Positions 17,373 through 26,600 of a stretch of DNA of 64,000 bases are shown here, in pieces (the stretch's first letter is position 1; the number at the start of each line of letters is the position of its first letter). The position numbers and the translations under genes were made by a program. Origin of the DNA: Mycolicibacterium boenickei (GTDB lineage Bacteria > Actinomycetota > Actinomycetes > Mycobacteriales > Mycobacteriaceae). The stretch lies in contig NZ_AP022579.1 in assembly GCF_010731295.1 (NCBI RefSeq), forward strand, positions 372,001 through 436,000, in the 5' to 3' direction. The notes under the pieces are model-generated. The model had not been told where the DNA came from. It saw nothing but the letters and a program-made list of their open reading frames with translations, and ran no database searches.

Positions 17373-17386
17373 TGTAACGTGTTCTA
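17373..17386. promoter_or_regulatory. KstR-type operator upstream of kshA
   Basis: TGTAACGTGTTCTA fits TnnAACnnGTTnnA and ends 29 bases before the kshA start. Confidence 0.8.
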
Positions 17387-17415
17387 GTTAAGAGCACCGA
17401 TACGGGAGGCCCACC

Positions 17416-18579
17416 GTGACTACCGAACATGCCGGCATCAGAGAGATCGACACCGGCGCCCTGCCAGACCGCTACGCGCGGGGTTGGCACTGCCTGGGAC
17501 CGGTCAAGAACTTCCTTGACGGTCAGCCGCACTCCGTCGAGATCTTCGGCACCAAGCTGGTGGTGTTCGCCGATTCCAAGGGCGACCTGAAGATCCTCGA
17601 CGGCTACTGCCGGCACATGGGTGGCGACCTGTCGCAGGGCACCATCAAGGGCGACGAGGTGGCCTGCCCGTTCCACGACTGGCGCTGGGGCGGTGACGGC
17701 AAGTGCAAGCTCGTCCCTTACGCCAAGCGCACCCCGCGCCTGGCCCGCACCCGGGCGTGGCACACCGACGTGCGCGGTGGCCTGCTGTTCGTCTGGCACG
17801 ACCACGAGGGCAACGACCCGCAGCCCGAGGTCCAGATCCCCGAGATCCCCGAAGCCGCCAGCGACGAGTGGACCGAGTGGCAGTGGAACTCGATGCTGAT
17901 CGAGGGCAGCAACTGCCGCGAGATCATCGACAACGTCACCGACATGGCGCACTTCTTCTACATTCACTTCGGCCTGCCGACGTACTTCAAGAACGTCTTC
18001 GAGGGCCACATCGCCTCGCAGTACCTGCACAACGTCGGCCGTCAGGACATCGGCGGCATGGGCACCCAGTACGGCGAGTCGCACCTGGATTCCGAAGCCT
18101 CCTACTTCGGCCCGTCCTTCATGATCAACTGGCTGCACAACAACTACAGCGGTTACAAGGCCGAGTCGATCCTGATCAACTGCCACTACCCGGTGAGCCA
18201 GGACTCGTTCATGTTGCAGTGGGGCGTCATCGTCGAAAAGCCAAAGGGCATGGACGAGAAGACCACCCAGAAGCTGGCCAACGCGATGACCGACGGCGTC
18301 AGCCAGGGCTTCCTGCAGGACGTCGAGATCTGGAAGCACAAGACCCGCATCGACAACCCGTTGCTGGTCGAGGAGGACGGCGCCGTCTACCAGATGCGCC
18401 GCTGGTACCAGCAGTTCTACGTCGACGTCGCCGACATCACGCCCGACATGACCGACCGCTTCGAGATGGAGATCGACACCACCGCAGCCAACGAGAAGTG
18501 GCATGTGGAGGTCGAGGAGAACCTGAAGGTCCAGGCCGAGCAGAAGGCGGCCGAGAAAGAAACCGCGCAGTCAAGCTGA
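17416..18579 (+). CDS. kshA: 3-ketosteroid 9-alpha-hydroxylase oxygenase subunit KshA
   Basis: A 387-residue Rieske oxygenase that, with the reductase KshB, hydroxylates C9 of 3-ketosteroids and so opens ring B of the sterol nucleus. The Rieske [2Fe-2S] ligands are Cys65-x-His67 and Cys84-x2-His87. The mononuclear-iron histidines are His179 and His184 in DMAHFFYIHFG. The length equals that of known KshA proteins, and it matches Rv3526. The GTG at 17416 follows GGGAGG. KshB is not in this window. A KstR box precedes it, and the next gene overlaps its stop. Confidence 0.95.
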   Translation: MTTEHAGIREIDTGALPDRYARGWHCLGPVKNFLDGQPHSVEIFGTKLVVFADSKGDLKILDGYCRHMGGDLSQGTIKGDEVACPFHDWRWGGDGKCKLVPYAKRTPRLARTRAWHTDVRGGLLFVWHDHEGNDPQPEVQIPEIPEAASDEWTEWQWNSMLIEGSNCREIIDNVTDMAHFFYIHFGLPTYFKNVFEGHIASQYLHNVGRQDIGGMGTQYGESHLDSEASYFGPSFMINWLHNNYSGYKAESILINCHYPVSQDSFMLQWGVIVEKPKGMDEKTTQKLANAMTDGVSQGFLQDVEIWKHKTRIDNPLLVEEDGAVYQMRRWYQQFYVDVADITPDMTDRFEMEIDTTAANEKWHVEVEENLKVQAEQKAAEKETAQSS

Positions 18580-19055
18580 TGACGACACGCAACGAGCGGA
18601 GCCAGGCCCCCGACGTCGAGGACCTGGCCCGCTCGATGCTGCTGCTGCACGGCGCGCATGACGACGACGATCACCATGCCGCCGGCGGCGAGAACTCGGC
18701 GGGCGGATCATGGGCCAAGGCACCGAGTTTCGCGTCCGATCCGGAGCGCGCCGCGGCGGTCCGCGAGGCCAGCGCACGCGACCGCGAGCGCTACCTGACC
18801 TCGGGCCTGGTGTCGGTGGACTGCCGGTTCTGCCATGTGGCCGTGCAGGTGAAAAAGCTGAGCGCGGAACATACTTCGGTGCAGTGGTCTTCCGAGGCCG
18901 TGCAGCGCTGCGCGACTTTCTCCGAGATCCGCTCCAACGGCGGAGATCCAGCCCGGGCCCGATCCTGCCCGCGGCTGACCGACAGCATCAAACACGCGGT
19001 GGCCGAGGGGTGCCTGGAAGAGGTGTCCTCGGCGCCCTCCCCCGGCGACGGCTGA
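18579..19055 (+). CDS. Small CxxC protein co-expressed with kshA (Rv3527-like)
   Basis: A 158-residue protein whose ATG overlaps the kshA stop (TGATG). The N-terminus is acidic and His-rich (HDDDDHH), and a CRFCHVAVQVKK motif near residue 80 plus later RCATF and RSCP cysteines suggest metal or iron-sulphur binding. It sits where M. tuberculosis has Rv3527, a protein of unknown function. The tight coupling suggests it helps KshA function or assembly, which is inference only. Confidence 0.75.
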   Translation: MTTRNERSQAPDVEDLARSMLLLHGAHDDDDHHAAGGENSAGGSWAKAPSFASDPERAAAVREASARDRERYLTSGLVSVDCRFCHVAVQVKKLSAEHTSVQWSSEAVQRCATFSEIRSNGGDPARARSCPRLTDSIKHAVAEGCLEEVSSAPSPGDG

Positions 19056-19072
19056 CTGTCCCCTCGAGCGAT

Positions 19073-19115
19073 TTGTGCACGATTTTCCGCGGCTGCAGCG
19101 GAAAATCGTGCACAA
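19073..19115. terminator. Perfect 18-bp hairpin between convergent genes
   Basis: TTGTGCACGATTTTCCGC (19073-19090) pairs fully with its complement at 19098-19115 around a 7-base loop. It separates the convergent 18579 gene and the sulfotransferase and most likely terminates both. The stem contains its own A/T tract. Confidence 0.8.
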
Positions 19116-19133
19116 GTCACATGAAACCAGGGA

Positions 19134-20279
19134 CTACAGCCCCTTGAACCGCTCCTGGACCGCCTCGGAGGTCAAACCGTAGTCCGCCAGTGAGTAGGTG
19201 TGCTTCGGCGCTCGCGGTCCCTGCTGGCTGGCGGTGTGACTGTCGACCATCGCCTGGCGGGCGGCGTCGGTGAAGTCCAGTCCGAACGTGCGGTAGATGC
19301 CCTCGACCGCACCGATCGGGTCCTTGATGAACTCGAAATAGTCCACGTCGCAGAACTGGGCCGGATCATGCTTGGCCCGTTCGGCATTGAACAACTCCAG
19401 CCCACGCGACCAGGTCTCCATGGCGTCTTCGCCGATGACATTCCCGGTGAACGTGTTGGACCAGCCGGCGGTCGTGTGCTGCGACAGCGAGCACATCGAG
19501 GCCATGATGGTCTCGGCAGGCCGGTGGCACTGGACCACGAGCGCGTCGGGGTACACCTTGAACAGTGCGTCCAACGCGAACAGATGACTGGGGTTCTTGA
19601 GGACCCAACGCTTTTCGGGCTCGTTCAGGCCGATCAGCTGCAGGTTCTTGCGATGCCGCCGGTAGGACTTGGTCCAGTCCTGACGGGCCAGCCACTTCGA
19701 GTAGGTCGGGACGTGCGCCAGGGTCTCGTAGGACACCGAGTGCAACGACTGACGCAGCAGCTGCCAGCATTCCTCGACCTCGTCCGCGGTCATGTAATGC
19801 AGGCCCGTGTAATCCGGGTTCTCCTCGTGCGCCTGCTTGAACCGGGCATCGAGCGCACTGAAAACCGGGTTGTCGGGCCAGGTTTCCCGCGGCGGCCGCG
19901 GCTGCGGGAACTCCGCAAGCCACATCTCAAGACCCTGGTGCATCGGGTCCGCCGTCAGGAGCCGGTGGATCACCGTGGTCCCGGTGCGCGGCAGCCCGGT
20001 GACGAAGATCGGCCGCTCGATCGGCACGTCGACGTGCTGCGGGTACTGCTTGAACGCGGCTTCCGAGACGAGGCGCGCCACCAGCGCGTTGCGGGTGAAG
20101 AACCGCTGCATCTTGCTGCCGAGCTCGGTCAGGTCGGCGTCACGCTGGTAGGACTCCAGCAGCACCCCGAGCGCTTCCAGGTAGTTGTCGTCGTCCGTGC
20201 CGAAATCTTCCAGACCGCAGGCCTTTACCGCCGAGGCGTGCAGGTCCTCGACCGTGCCCACATTGGTGCGCGGGGTCAT
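19134..20279 (-). CDS. Sulfotransferase-family protein (Rv3529c-like)
   Basis: A 381-residue PAPS-type sulfotransferase-fold protein. The 5'-phosphosulphate loop PIFVTGLPRTGTTVIHRLL lies near residue 90, and the LKNPSHLFALDALFKVYPDA and VVQCHRPAETIMAS segments match the 3'-phosphate-binding region. It matches Rv3529c in position. It is the last gene of a leftward operon (DUF1214, SDR, sulfotransferase) that starts below a KstR box at 22324. A sterol or sterol-acid acceptor is possible but not shown. Confidence 0.85.
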   Translation of the reverse strand: MTPRTNVGTVEDLHASAVKACGLEDFGTDDDNYLEALGVLLESYQRDADLTELGSKMQRFFTRNALVARLVSEAAFKQYPQHVDVPIERPIFVTGLPRTGTTVIHRLLTADPMHQGLEMWLAEFPQPRPPRETWPDNPVFSALDARFKQAHEENPDYTGLHYMTADEVEECWQLLRQSLHSVSYETLAHVPTYSKWLARQDWTKSYRRHRKNLQLIGLNEPEKRWVLKNPSHLFALDALFKVYPDALVVQCHRPAETIMASMCSLSQHTTAGWSNTFTGNVIGEDAMETWSRGLELFNAERAKHDPAQFCDVDYFEFIKDPIGAVEGIYRTFGLDFTDAARQAMVDSHTASQQGPRAPKHTYSLADYGLTSEAVQERFKGL

Positions 20280-20349
20280 GGCTCGACTCCTTCTCGCTCC
20301 GGTCCTCGCTCGTACCTCGCTGCGATCCTCACTCGTCGTCGCCTTCGCG

Positions 20350-21132
20350 TCATGCCTTGTATTCTCCGCAGTTCACATCAAGGGCCTGACCGGTGATCCC
20401 GCTGGACAGATCACTGGCCATGAACAGGATCGCCGAGGCCACCTCATCCTCGGTCGGCAGCCGCTTGAGATCGGACCCAGCCGCTGACGCGTTGTAGATC
20501 TGTTCCACGGTGGTGCCGTACTTCTGCGCCTGATGGTTGAAGTACCCCTCCAGGGTTTCACCCCAGATGTAGCCGGGCAGCACCGAGTTGACCCGGATGC
20601 CCTTCTCCCCCAGTTCGGTGGCGAGGGTCTGCGACATGGACAGCAGGGCCGACTTGGCCATCTTGTAGGCGCCGTACTTGGCCTGCGAGTGTCGGACGAC
20701 CATCGAATTGACATTCACCACTGAGCCTTTGACTGCTTCCAGGGCGGGGGTGAAGCCCTGGGTCATGCGCAGTGCGCCGAACACGGTCAGCTCGATCGCG
20801 TCCCGCATGTGATCAAAGGTGGTGTTCGCGAACGGCTTCATGGACGGCACCCGGAACGCGTTGTTGATCAACACGTCTGCCTTGCCGTACTCCTCCATCG
20901 TGCGAGCCACCACGTTGGCGACCTGCTCCTCGTCGGTGATGTCGGTGCCCACCGCGAGCGCACGACGGCCCAGAGCCGTCACCTCTTTGGCCACGTCCTC
21001 GAGCCGCTCCACCGTGCGGGCGGCCAACACGAGGTCGGCGCCGTTCTCCGCACATCGGCGGGCCAGCGTCGTCCCGAGCCCGGGCCCGACACCGCTGATG
21101 ACGACAACCTTGTTCTCGAGCAGTCCGGCCAT
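20350..21132 (-). CDS. Short-chain dehydrogenase/reductase (Rv3530c-like)
   Basis: A 260-residue classical SDR. The cofactor-binding glycine motif is SGVGPGLGTTLA near residue 14. The catalytic Tyr and Lys lie in KYGAYKMAKS and the Ser in VNSMVVRHSQ. The stretch NAFRV replaces the usual NNAG core. The C-terminus has the SSGITGQALDVNCGEY segment common to the family. It is three bases downstream of the DUF1214 gene and 70 bases upstream of the sulfotransferase. It probably oxidises or reduces a steroid alcohol or side-chain hydroxyl, inferred from context. Confidence 0.88.
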   Translation of the reverse strand: MAGLLENKVVVISGVGPGLGTTLARRCAENGADLVLAARTVERLEDVAKEVTALGRRALAVGTDITDEEQVANVVARTMEEYGKADVLINNAFRVPSMKPFANTTFDHMRDAIELTVFGALRMTQGFTPALEAVKGSVVNVNSMVVRHSQAKYGAYKMAKSALLSMSQTLATELGEKGIRVNSVLPGYIWGETLEGYFNHQAQKYGTTVEQIYNASAAGSDLKRLPTEDEVASAILFMASDLSSGITGQALDVNCGEYKA

Positions 21133-21135
21133 CGG

Positions 21136-22263
21136 TCAGCCCACCATCCTTTCGCCAATAAGCTTCTGACGAAGCGCAATTCGCGCCCGCCAATCATTTT
21201 CGGAGATCTTGTTGCTGTCGTAGTACGGCAGCTTGTCGGCCACAGAATCGATGTCCACCAACTCTGCCGTCGGCCCGTCCTCGGCGGTCAACTCCCGCGA
21301 AACCCGCTGCCAGCGGAACTGGAGATATCCCTTGCCGTGGCCCAACGTCTCGCACCAGTTGGTCACGCCCGGGTTCGCGTCGGAGACCACGATGCGGATC
21401 TTGCCGTCCGGGTCGGCCTGCACCTGCGTGCCGTTCAACGAGGTCTGGTGGTTGATGTAGTCCAGAGAGATGTACCAGAGGCTGCCCAGCTGGAAGCCCA
21501 GGTAGGGCGCGTCCGACACCGGCAGCGTGATGACCATCGCCTGGTCCGGCGTCATGTCGTAATGCCCGACCGACGAGTACTGCGTGGCCAGCCCACCCGG
21601 GGTCAACCGAGGCGCGGTCAGCGTGTTGACCGGGAGGTTGTCGTAGAACCACTTGGGGAACTGCAGCCAGGTCTTGACCCGCTGCACGAGTTGCTTGCCT
21701 GCGGTGGCGTAACGCTTTTCGATGAGTTCGCGGGTCAGCGGCGCGGGCGCCGTGCCTGCGGTGTCGGTGCGCGAGATCGCGAAGGAGCCGCGCTGAGCCG
21801 ACCAGTCGTTGTAGACCTCCCGGATCACCAACTGCGACGGCGTCGCCGGGCTGAACCGCCACTCGAACGTCCCGTCGGCGGCGATGTCGAGCTTGCGATC
21901 GTCGAACGCGGTCTCACTGTCGGGCACGTTCTCGTCGGTGTACTCGCCACCGAGCAACTGGAAGCTGACGTCGGTGGTGGTCCCGCGCCGTCCGGTGACG
22001 ACGTACTCGTGCCCGGGCTGGACCCGGGTGCCGAAGTACATGGTGTCGGGGTTGTCCAGACCCATCTTGGTGAACGGCCCGGTTCCGCTGTGCAGGAACG
22101 GGTGGTCGCGGTCGTAGTCGAATGCGACGTGCGTGCACGCCGCGATACAACCGGCCAGGTATTGCAGGCCCTCGAGGAGATCTGCTTCCGATTCGATGAA
22201 GGGAGCGGCGCTCACCAGGCGCTCAGCCTCGGCGATGGCGTCGACCAGTGGTTGTGAGTACAT
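21136..22263 (-). CDS. DUF1214-family protein (Rv3531c-like)
   Basis: A 375-residue protein of the DUF1214 type. The C-terminal part, with the LPVSDAPYLGFQLGSLWYISLDY and VVSDANPGVTNWCETLGHGKGYLQFRW regions, is typical. No catalytic motif is recognisable. The ATG at 22263 is used. It heads the leftward operon DUF1214-SDR-sulfotransferase and lies downstream of the KstR box at 22324, so it should be induced on sterols. It is the last gene of the stretch syntenic with Rv3515c-Rv3531c. Confidence 0.82.
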   Translation of the reverse strand: MYSQPLVDAIAEAERLVSAAPFIESEADLLEGLQYLAGCIAACTHVAFDYDRDHPFLHSGTGPFTKMGLDNPDTMYFGTRVQPGHEYVVTGRRGTTTDVSFQLLGGEYTDENVPDSETAFDDRKLDIAADGTFEWRFSPATPSQLVIREVYNDWSAQRGSFAISRTDTAGTAPAPLTRELIEKRYATAGKQLVQRVKTWLQFPKWFYDNLPVNTLTAPRLTPGGLATQYSSVGHYDMTPDQAMVITLPVSDAPYLGFQLGSLWYISLDYINHQTSLNGTQVQADPDGKIRIVVSDANPGVTNWCETLGHGKGYLQFRWQRVSRELTAEDGPTAELVDIDSVADKLPYYDSNKISENDWRARIALRQKLIGERMVG

Positions 22264-22323
22264 CCGGCATCTGCTCTCTCGGTCCAATATTGAACCGCAG
22301 TGGTAGAGTTTCCTACCTGACAC

Positions 22324-22337
22324 TAGAACGCGTTCTA
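22324..22337. promoter_or_regulatory. Perfect KstR palindrome between DUF1214 and iclR genes
   Basis: TAGAACGCGTTCTA is a perfect 14-bp palindrome fitting TnnAACnnGTTnnA. It lies 61 bases upstream of the leftward DUF1214 gene and 37 bases upstream of the rightward iclR gene. Confidence 0.88.
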
Positions 22338-22374
22338 AATCGAGTCAACGGCGGCTTCAGTCCAGGGAGGTCCG

Positions 22375-23280
22375 ATGCCAGACGACGAGCCGGCCGGCCG
22401 CGCTTCGCCGCCCACTGCACGGGTGGTGGCCATCCTGGATTTCCTGTCCCGCCATCCGCAGGAGCGGTTCGGACTGTCCGAGCTCACCCGCCGGGTCGGG
22501 CTGAGCAAGCCGACCTGCCTGGGCATCCTCAGCACGCTCACCGATTCGGGCTACCTGATCCGCGACAGCGCCGACAAGACGTATCGCCTTGGACCGAGCC
22601 TGATCTCACTCGGCCACGCGGCCCAGGAGTCCATGCGCGTCAATCCCGCGGCCCGCGCCGAACTGCGGGCGCTGTCCGCCACTTTCGACACCTCCGCGGG
22701 TCTGACGGCCGTCGTCGACGACCGGATCACCGTGCTCGAGGTGGTCGGCCCGCCCGGCCGCGATGCCGGGGTGCGGGTCGGACAGAGCTATCCGTTCGCC
22801 CCGCCGGTCGGCCTGATGTTCGTGCTGTGGGACGACGATGCCCTGCGCGCCTGGCTGGCTAAGGCGCCGACCATCCCGCTGCGCACCGAATCTGCCCGGC
22901 TGCACCGGGTGATCGAAAACTGCCGCACGGACGGGTATCTGGTGGAACGCCTGACGCCGGGGGGCCGTCGGCTCTACGCCCTGATGGCCGGGATGTCGAC
23001 CAACCTTCCCGACGAACTACGCGCTCTGCTCAGTGAGCTGGTCTCCGACATCGGCGAGCGGGTGTATCTGCGTGACGAGGGGTCCGGCGACAATACCCCG
23101 CATGACGTCAGCGTCATCTCCGCACCGGTGTTCGACCACTATCAACGTCAGGTGATGGCGGCGTCATTGCACATCGGAACGGCGTTGACGGACAAGGAGA
23201 TCACCGACCGGGCCCGGGCACTGGTGGCGACGGCCGACGCGTTGACCGAGCAGCTGGGCGGGGTCAAGCCGAGGCTCTGA
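22375..23280 (+). CDS. IclR-family transcriptional regulator
   Basis: A 301-residue regulator with a winged helix-turn-helix at about residues 17-75 (ARVVAILDFLSRHPQERFGLSELTRRVGLSKPTCLGIL) and an IclR effector domain after residue 90 (AAQESMRVNPAARAELRAL, TAVVDDRITVLEVVG). The family senses small aromatic or acid ligands. A KstR palindrome precedes it, so it may be a second-level regulator switched on when sterols arrive. It also lies at the border between the sterol block and the lipopeptide block and could act on either. The ligand is unknown. Confidence 0.87.
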   Translation: MPDDEPAGRASPPTARVVAILDFLSRHPQERFGLSELTRRVGLSKPTCLGILSTLTDSGYLIRDSADKTYRLGPSLISLGHAAQESMRVNPAARAELRALSATFDTSAGLTAVVDDRITVLEVVGPPGRDAGVRVGQSYPFAPPVGLMFVLWDDDALRAWLAKAPTIPLRTESARLHRVIENCRTDGYLVERLTPGGRRLYALMAGMSTNLPDELRALLSELVSDIGERVYLRDEGSGDNTPHDVSVISAPVFDHYQRQVMAASLHIGTALTDKEITDRARALVATADALTEQLGGVKPRL

Positions 23281-23291
23281 CTCCGCTGCGC

Positions 23292-23615
23292 TCAGAAGTT
23301 GTTGCAGGTGTCGAAGACTGTCTGCAGCAATCCCAGGTAGGGCTGGTTGGCCGGTTGAGCGGCGATGCCCTCGGCCATGTTCTGCCGTTGATCCCGCGAC
23401 GAGCCCAGGAACTGGCGCAGCACATCCTGAACTGCCGGCGAGGCGCCCGCCATGGGACTCTGTGCATTCAGCGCCCCCATCACCTGCGGGTAAGTGCACG
23501 TGGTGTTCACGGCCGAATCCAGCCTGGGATCCGCGGATGCGACACCGGCTCCGACGGTCAACAAGGTCAAGCTGCCGACGGCGACAGCCAATGTGGTCAG
23601 CGAACGCTTCGTCAT
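23292..23615 (-). CDS. Secreted hemophore-like protein
   Basis: A 107-residue exported protein. The ATG at 23615 follows a GGAGGAGG ribosome-binding sequence. Residues 1 to about 27 form a signal peptide (LAVAVGSLTLLTVGAGVASA-DP). The mature part is a small helical domain with two cysteines (TTCTYPQV and FDTCNNF) that probably pair. This arrangement matches the mycobacterial hemophore-related family, to which the haem-binding protein Rv0203 belongs. Haem binding is inferred from the family; I see no diagnostic ligand. Confidence 0.7.
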   Translation of the reverse strand: MTKRSLTTLAVAVGSLTLLTVGAGVASADPRLDSAVNTTCTYPQVMGALNAQSPMAGASPAVQDVLRQFLGSSRDQRQNMAEGIAAQPANQPYLGLLQTVFDTCNNF

Positions 23616-23730
23616 GTGAGGACCTCCTCCCCCAAGACCGGACTCTACTCGCTCAGCGCTGATCCCCCAGGGCTTTTGCAATTCGCTGCGCCGGCACTCA
23701 GCCACGCCCGGGCAAATGCCGCACAGCGCG

Positions 23731-26595
23731 TCAGCTCTCGTCGGACCGCAGCAACAGCGAACGGGCGACCGGCCGGGGCGCCGTTTCCCGCAGCATCGCG
23801 CTGGCAGGCCGCTGTCGCACGCGCTGCGGCCACCAGAACCAGCGGCCGAGCAGCGCTGCGATGGCCGGAGTCATGAGCGCGCGCACCACCAGGGTGTCCA
23901 ACAGCAGACCGATACCGATCGTGGAACCCACCTGGCCGATGATCCGCAGGTCACTGGCCACCATCGACATCATCGTGAACGCGAACACCAAGCCCGCTGC
24001 TGTCACGACCTTTCCGCTACCGCCCATGGCCCGGATGATCCCGGTGTTGATCCCCGCGCCGATCTCCTCCTTCATCCGGGACACCAGCAGCAGGTTGTAG
24101 TCAGAACCGACGGCCAAGAGGATGATCACGGACATCGCGAGCACGAGCCAATGCAGGTTGATGCCGAGAATGTGCTGCCAGATGAGCACTGACAGGCCGA
24201 ACGCGGCGCCCAGCGACAACGCCACCGTCCCCACGATGACCAGCGCGGCGATCAGGCTTCGCGTGACGAGCAACATGATCACGAAGATCAGGCACAGCGC
24301 GGCGACCCCCGCGATCAACAGGTCATAGGTCGACCCGTCACGCATGTCCTTGAACGTCGGGGCGGAACCTGCCAGGTAGATCTTGGCGTTCTCCAACGGA
24401 GTCACCTTGAGCGCCTCTTCGGCCGCCCGGTGCACCGCCTCGACCCGTGAAATCCCCTCGGGCGTAGCAGGATCCCCCCGGTGCGAAATGATGAAACGGA
24501 CCGACTTCCCGTCCGGCGAGAAGAACAGGTTCATCGCGCGTTTGAAGTCCTTGTTCTCAAGGACTTCCGGCGGCAGGTAGAAGGAATCATCGTTGCGAGC
24601 CGCGTCGAACGCCTGACCCATCGCGGTGGCGTTATCGCTCATCTCGTCCATCATGGCCATGGTCCCGGCCATTGTGCTGTGCATGGTCAGAAGGCCGGCC
24701 CTCATGACCTTCATGCTCGAGATCATCTGCGGGAACTGGGCGATCATCTGGGGCATCAGGACATCCAGGCGGTCGGTCCCGAGACTCAGGTCATGCACGC
24801 CGTCTGAGACCGCATCGACCCCGTCGATCGAGTCGAACAGAGATCGGAACGACCAGCAGAACGGGATGTCGAAACAGTGCGGCTCCCAATAGAAGTAATT
24901 GCGGATCGGCCGCCAGAAATCGTCGAAATCGGCGATGTGGTCCCGCAATTCATCGGTTGTGGTATCCAAATCGCGGGTGTCCTGCGTCATCCGATGCGTG
25001 GTGTCGGACATTTTCAGACCGACATCGTAGAGATGCTGCGTGATGTTGATCATCGTGGTCAGATCGTCTGCCTGCTTCAACAGATCTTTCATGCGGTCCC
25101 GCTGGAACGGCAGCACCTGTTCCTGATTGGCGCTCTGCAAGCTCAGTAGAAACGGTATCGACGTCCGGTCGATCGGGTTGCCCTCAGGCCGGGTGACCGC
25201 CTGCACCCGGGATATTCCGGGAACAGCGAAGATCCCCCTCGCCACCTTGTTCAATATCAGCAGATCTGCCGGATTGCGCATGTCGTGGTCGGCCTCGAGC
25301 ATGAGGATGTCAGGCGTCATGCGGGACTGCGGAAAGTGCCTCTCAGCGGCGGCATATCCCACATTGGCGGGAATGTCGGCAGGCACATACAGCCGGTCGT
25401 TGTAGCTGGTCTGATAGGCCGGCAGGGCCAACAGACCGATGAGCGCGATCACGCAGGCCGTGACCAGAATCGGCGCAGGCCATCGGACGATCGCCGTCGC
25501 CAGCCGCCGCCACCGCCGGACGATGATCTTGCGCTTGGGCTCGAACAGGCCCACCCGGCCGCCCACCGCGAGAACCGCCGGAACGAGTGTGAGCGCTACC
25601 GCCACCGCGACGACCATCGCGACGGCGGTCGGAACACCCATCGTCTGGAAATACGGCAGCCGCGCGAAGCTGAGGCAGAAAATCGCGCCGGCGATGGTCA
25701 TGCCGGAACCCAGCACCACCTTGGCCACACTTCGGAATGTGGTGTAGAAGGCGGCTTCCCGGTCTTCCCCGGCTTGCCGCGCCTCCTGATAGCGCCCGAG
25801 GAAGAAGATGCCGTAGTCGGTCCCCACCGCGATCCCGAGCGATACCAGGAGATTGACCGCGAATGTCGACAACGCGATGACCTGGTGCTCACCGAGCAAT
25901 GCGACCACGCCACGAGCCGCCTGGACCTGTATGCCCACCATGACGAGAAGAAGCACCGCGGTGATGATCGAGCGGTAGACCAGGAGCAGCATCGTGAAGA
26001 TCACCACGAGCGTGACAATGGTGATCTTGATGATGGACTTGTCGCCGGCATGGTTCATATCCGCGACCAGTGGCGCGGGTCCGGTGACGTAGGCCTTCAG
26101 TCCCGGGGGCGGTGGCGTCCGGTCCACGATGCCCCGGATTGCGTCGACGGATTCGTTCGCCAGGGATTCGCCTTGGTTACCCGCCAGATTCAGCTGGACA
26201 TACACAGCCTTGTCGTCAGCACTCTGGACCGCGGGCGCCGTCAGGGGGTCGCCCCAGTAGTCCTGCACGTGCTGCACATGACGGGTGTCGGCCTTCAGCT
26301 GGCGAACCAGGTCGTCGTAGTAGCGGTGCGCCGCATCCCCGAGAGGCTGGTCTCCCTCCAGGACGATCATTGCCACACTGTCGGAGTCGGATTCGCCGAA
26401 CACCGTGCCCATGTGCTTTGCCGCCTGGAACGACGGGGCGTCTTTGGGGACCAACGACACCGAGTACTGTCGCCCCACCGTTTCGAGCGATGGAACGGCG
26501 AAGGTGAGCACGGCGACGACCACCAACCAGCCGATGATGATCGGCACGGCCAGCCGATGAATCACCCTGGCAATAAGCGGCGGCTTGTTGCTCAC
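23731..26595 (-). CDS. MmpL-family lipid transporter (second copy)
   Basis: A 954-residue RND-type inner-membrane exporter. One helix ([15 protein letters not shown]) precedes a large periplasmic loop, then two bundles of helices. The proton-relay Asp-Tyr pairs are in [16 protein letters not shown] and [15 protein letters not shown]. It lacks a long cytoplasmic tail, like the MmpL4 group. The GTG at 26595 ([11 protein letters not shown]) is chosen because the longer frame reads into the preceding mmpL; the gap to that stop is five bases. It belongs to the mmpS-mmpL-mmpL arrangement used in glycopeptidolipid export, so it probably moves the acyl product of this cluster. Substrate is inferred. 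Confidence 0.92.
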   Translation of the reverse strand: MSNKPPLIARVIHRLAVPIIIGWLVVVAVLTFAVPSLETVGRQYSVSLVPKDAPSFQAAKHMGTVFGESDSDSVAMIVLEGDQPLGDAAHRYYDDLVRQLKADTRHVQHVQDYWGDPLTAPAVQSADDKAVYVQLNLAGNQGESLANESVDAIRGIVDRTPPPPGLKAYVTGPAPLVADMNHAGDKSIIKITIVTLVVIFTMLLLVYRSIITAVLLLVMVGIQVQAARGVVALLGEHQVIALSTFAVNLLVSLGIAVGTDYGIFFLGRYQEARQAGEDREAAFYTTFRSVAKVVLGSGMTIAGAIFCLSFARLPYFQTMGVPTAVAMVVAVAVALTLVPAVLAVGGRVGLFEPKRKIIVRRWRRLATAIVRWPAPILVTACVIALIGLLALPAYQTSYNDRLYVPADIPANVGYAAAERHFPQSRMTPDILMLEADHDMRNPADLLILNKVARGIFAVPGISRVQAVTRPEGNPIDRTSIPFLLSLQSANQEQVLPFQRDRMKDLLKQADDLTTMINITQHLYDVGLKMSDTTHRMTQDTRDLDTTTDELRDHIADFDDFWRPIRNYFYWEPHCFDIPFCWSFRSLFDSIDGVDAVSDGVHDLSLGTDRLDVLMPQMIAQFPQMISSMKVMRAGLLTMHSTMAGTMAMMDEMSDNATAMGQAFDAARNDDSFYLPPEVLENKDFKRAMNLFFSPDGKSVRFIISHRGDPATPEGISRVEAVHRAAEEALKVTPLENAKIYLAGSAPTFKDMRDGSTYDLLIAGVAALCLIFVIMLLVTRSLIAALVIVGTVALSLGAAFGLSVLIWQHILGINLHWLVLAMSVIILLAVGSDYNLLLVSRMKEEIGAGINTGIIRAMGGSGKVVTAAGLVFAFTMMSMVASDLRIIGQVGSTIGIGLLLDTLVVRALMTPAIAALLGRWFWWPQRVRQRPASAMLRETAPRPVARSLLLRSDES

Positions 26596-26600
26596 CGCGG

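Noticed and set aside
20809..22257. 482-codon rightward frame opposite the SDR and DUF1214 genes
   Set aside because: Crosses two genuine genes in antisense and shows no motifs.
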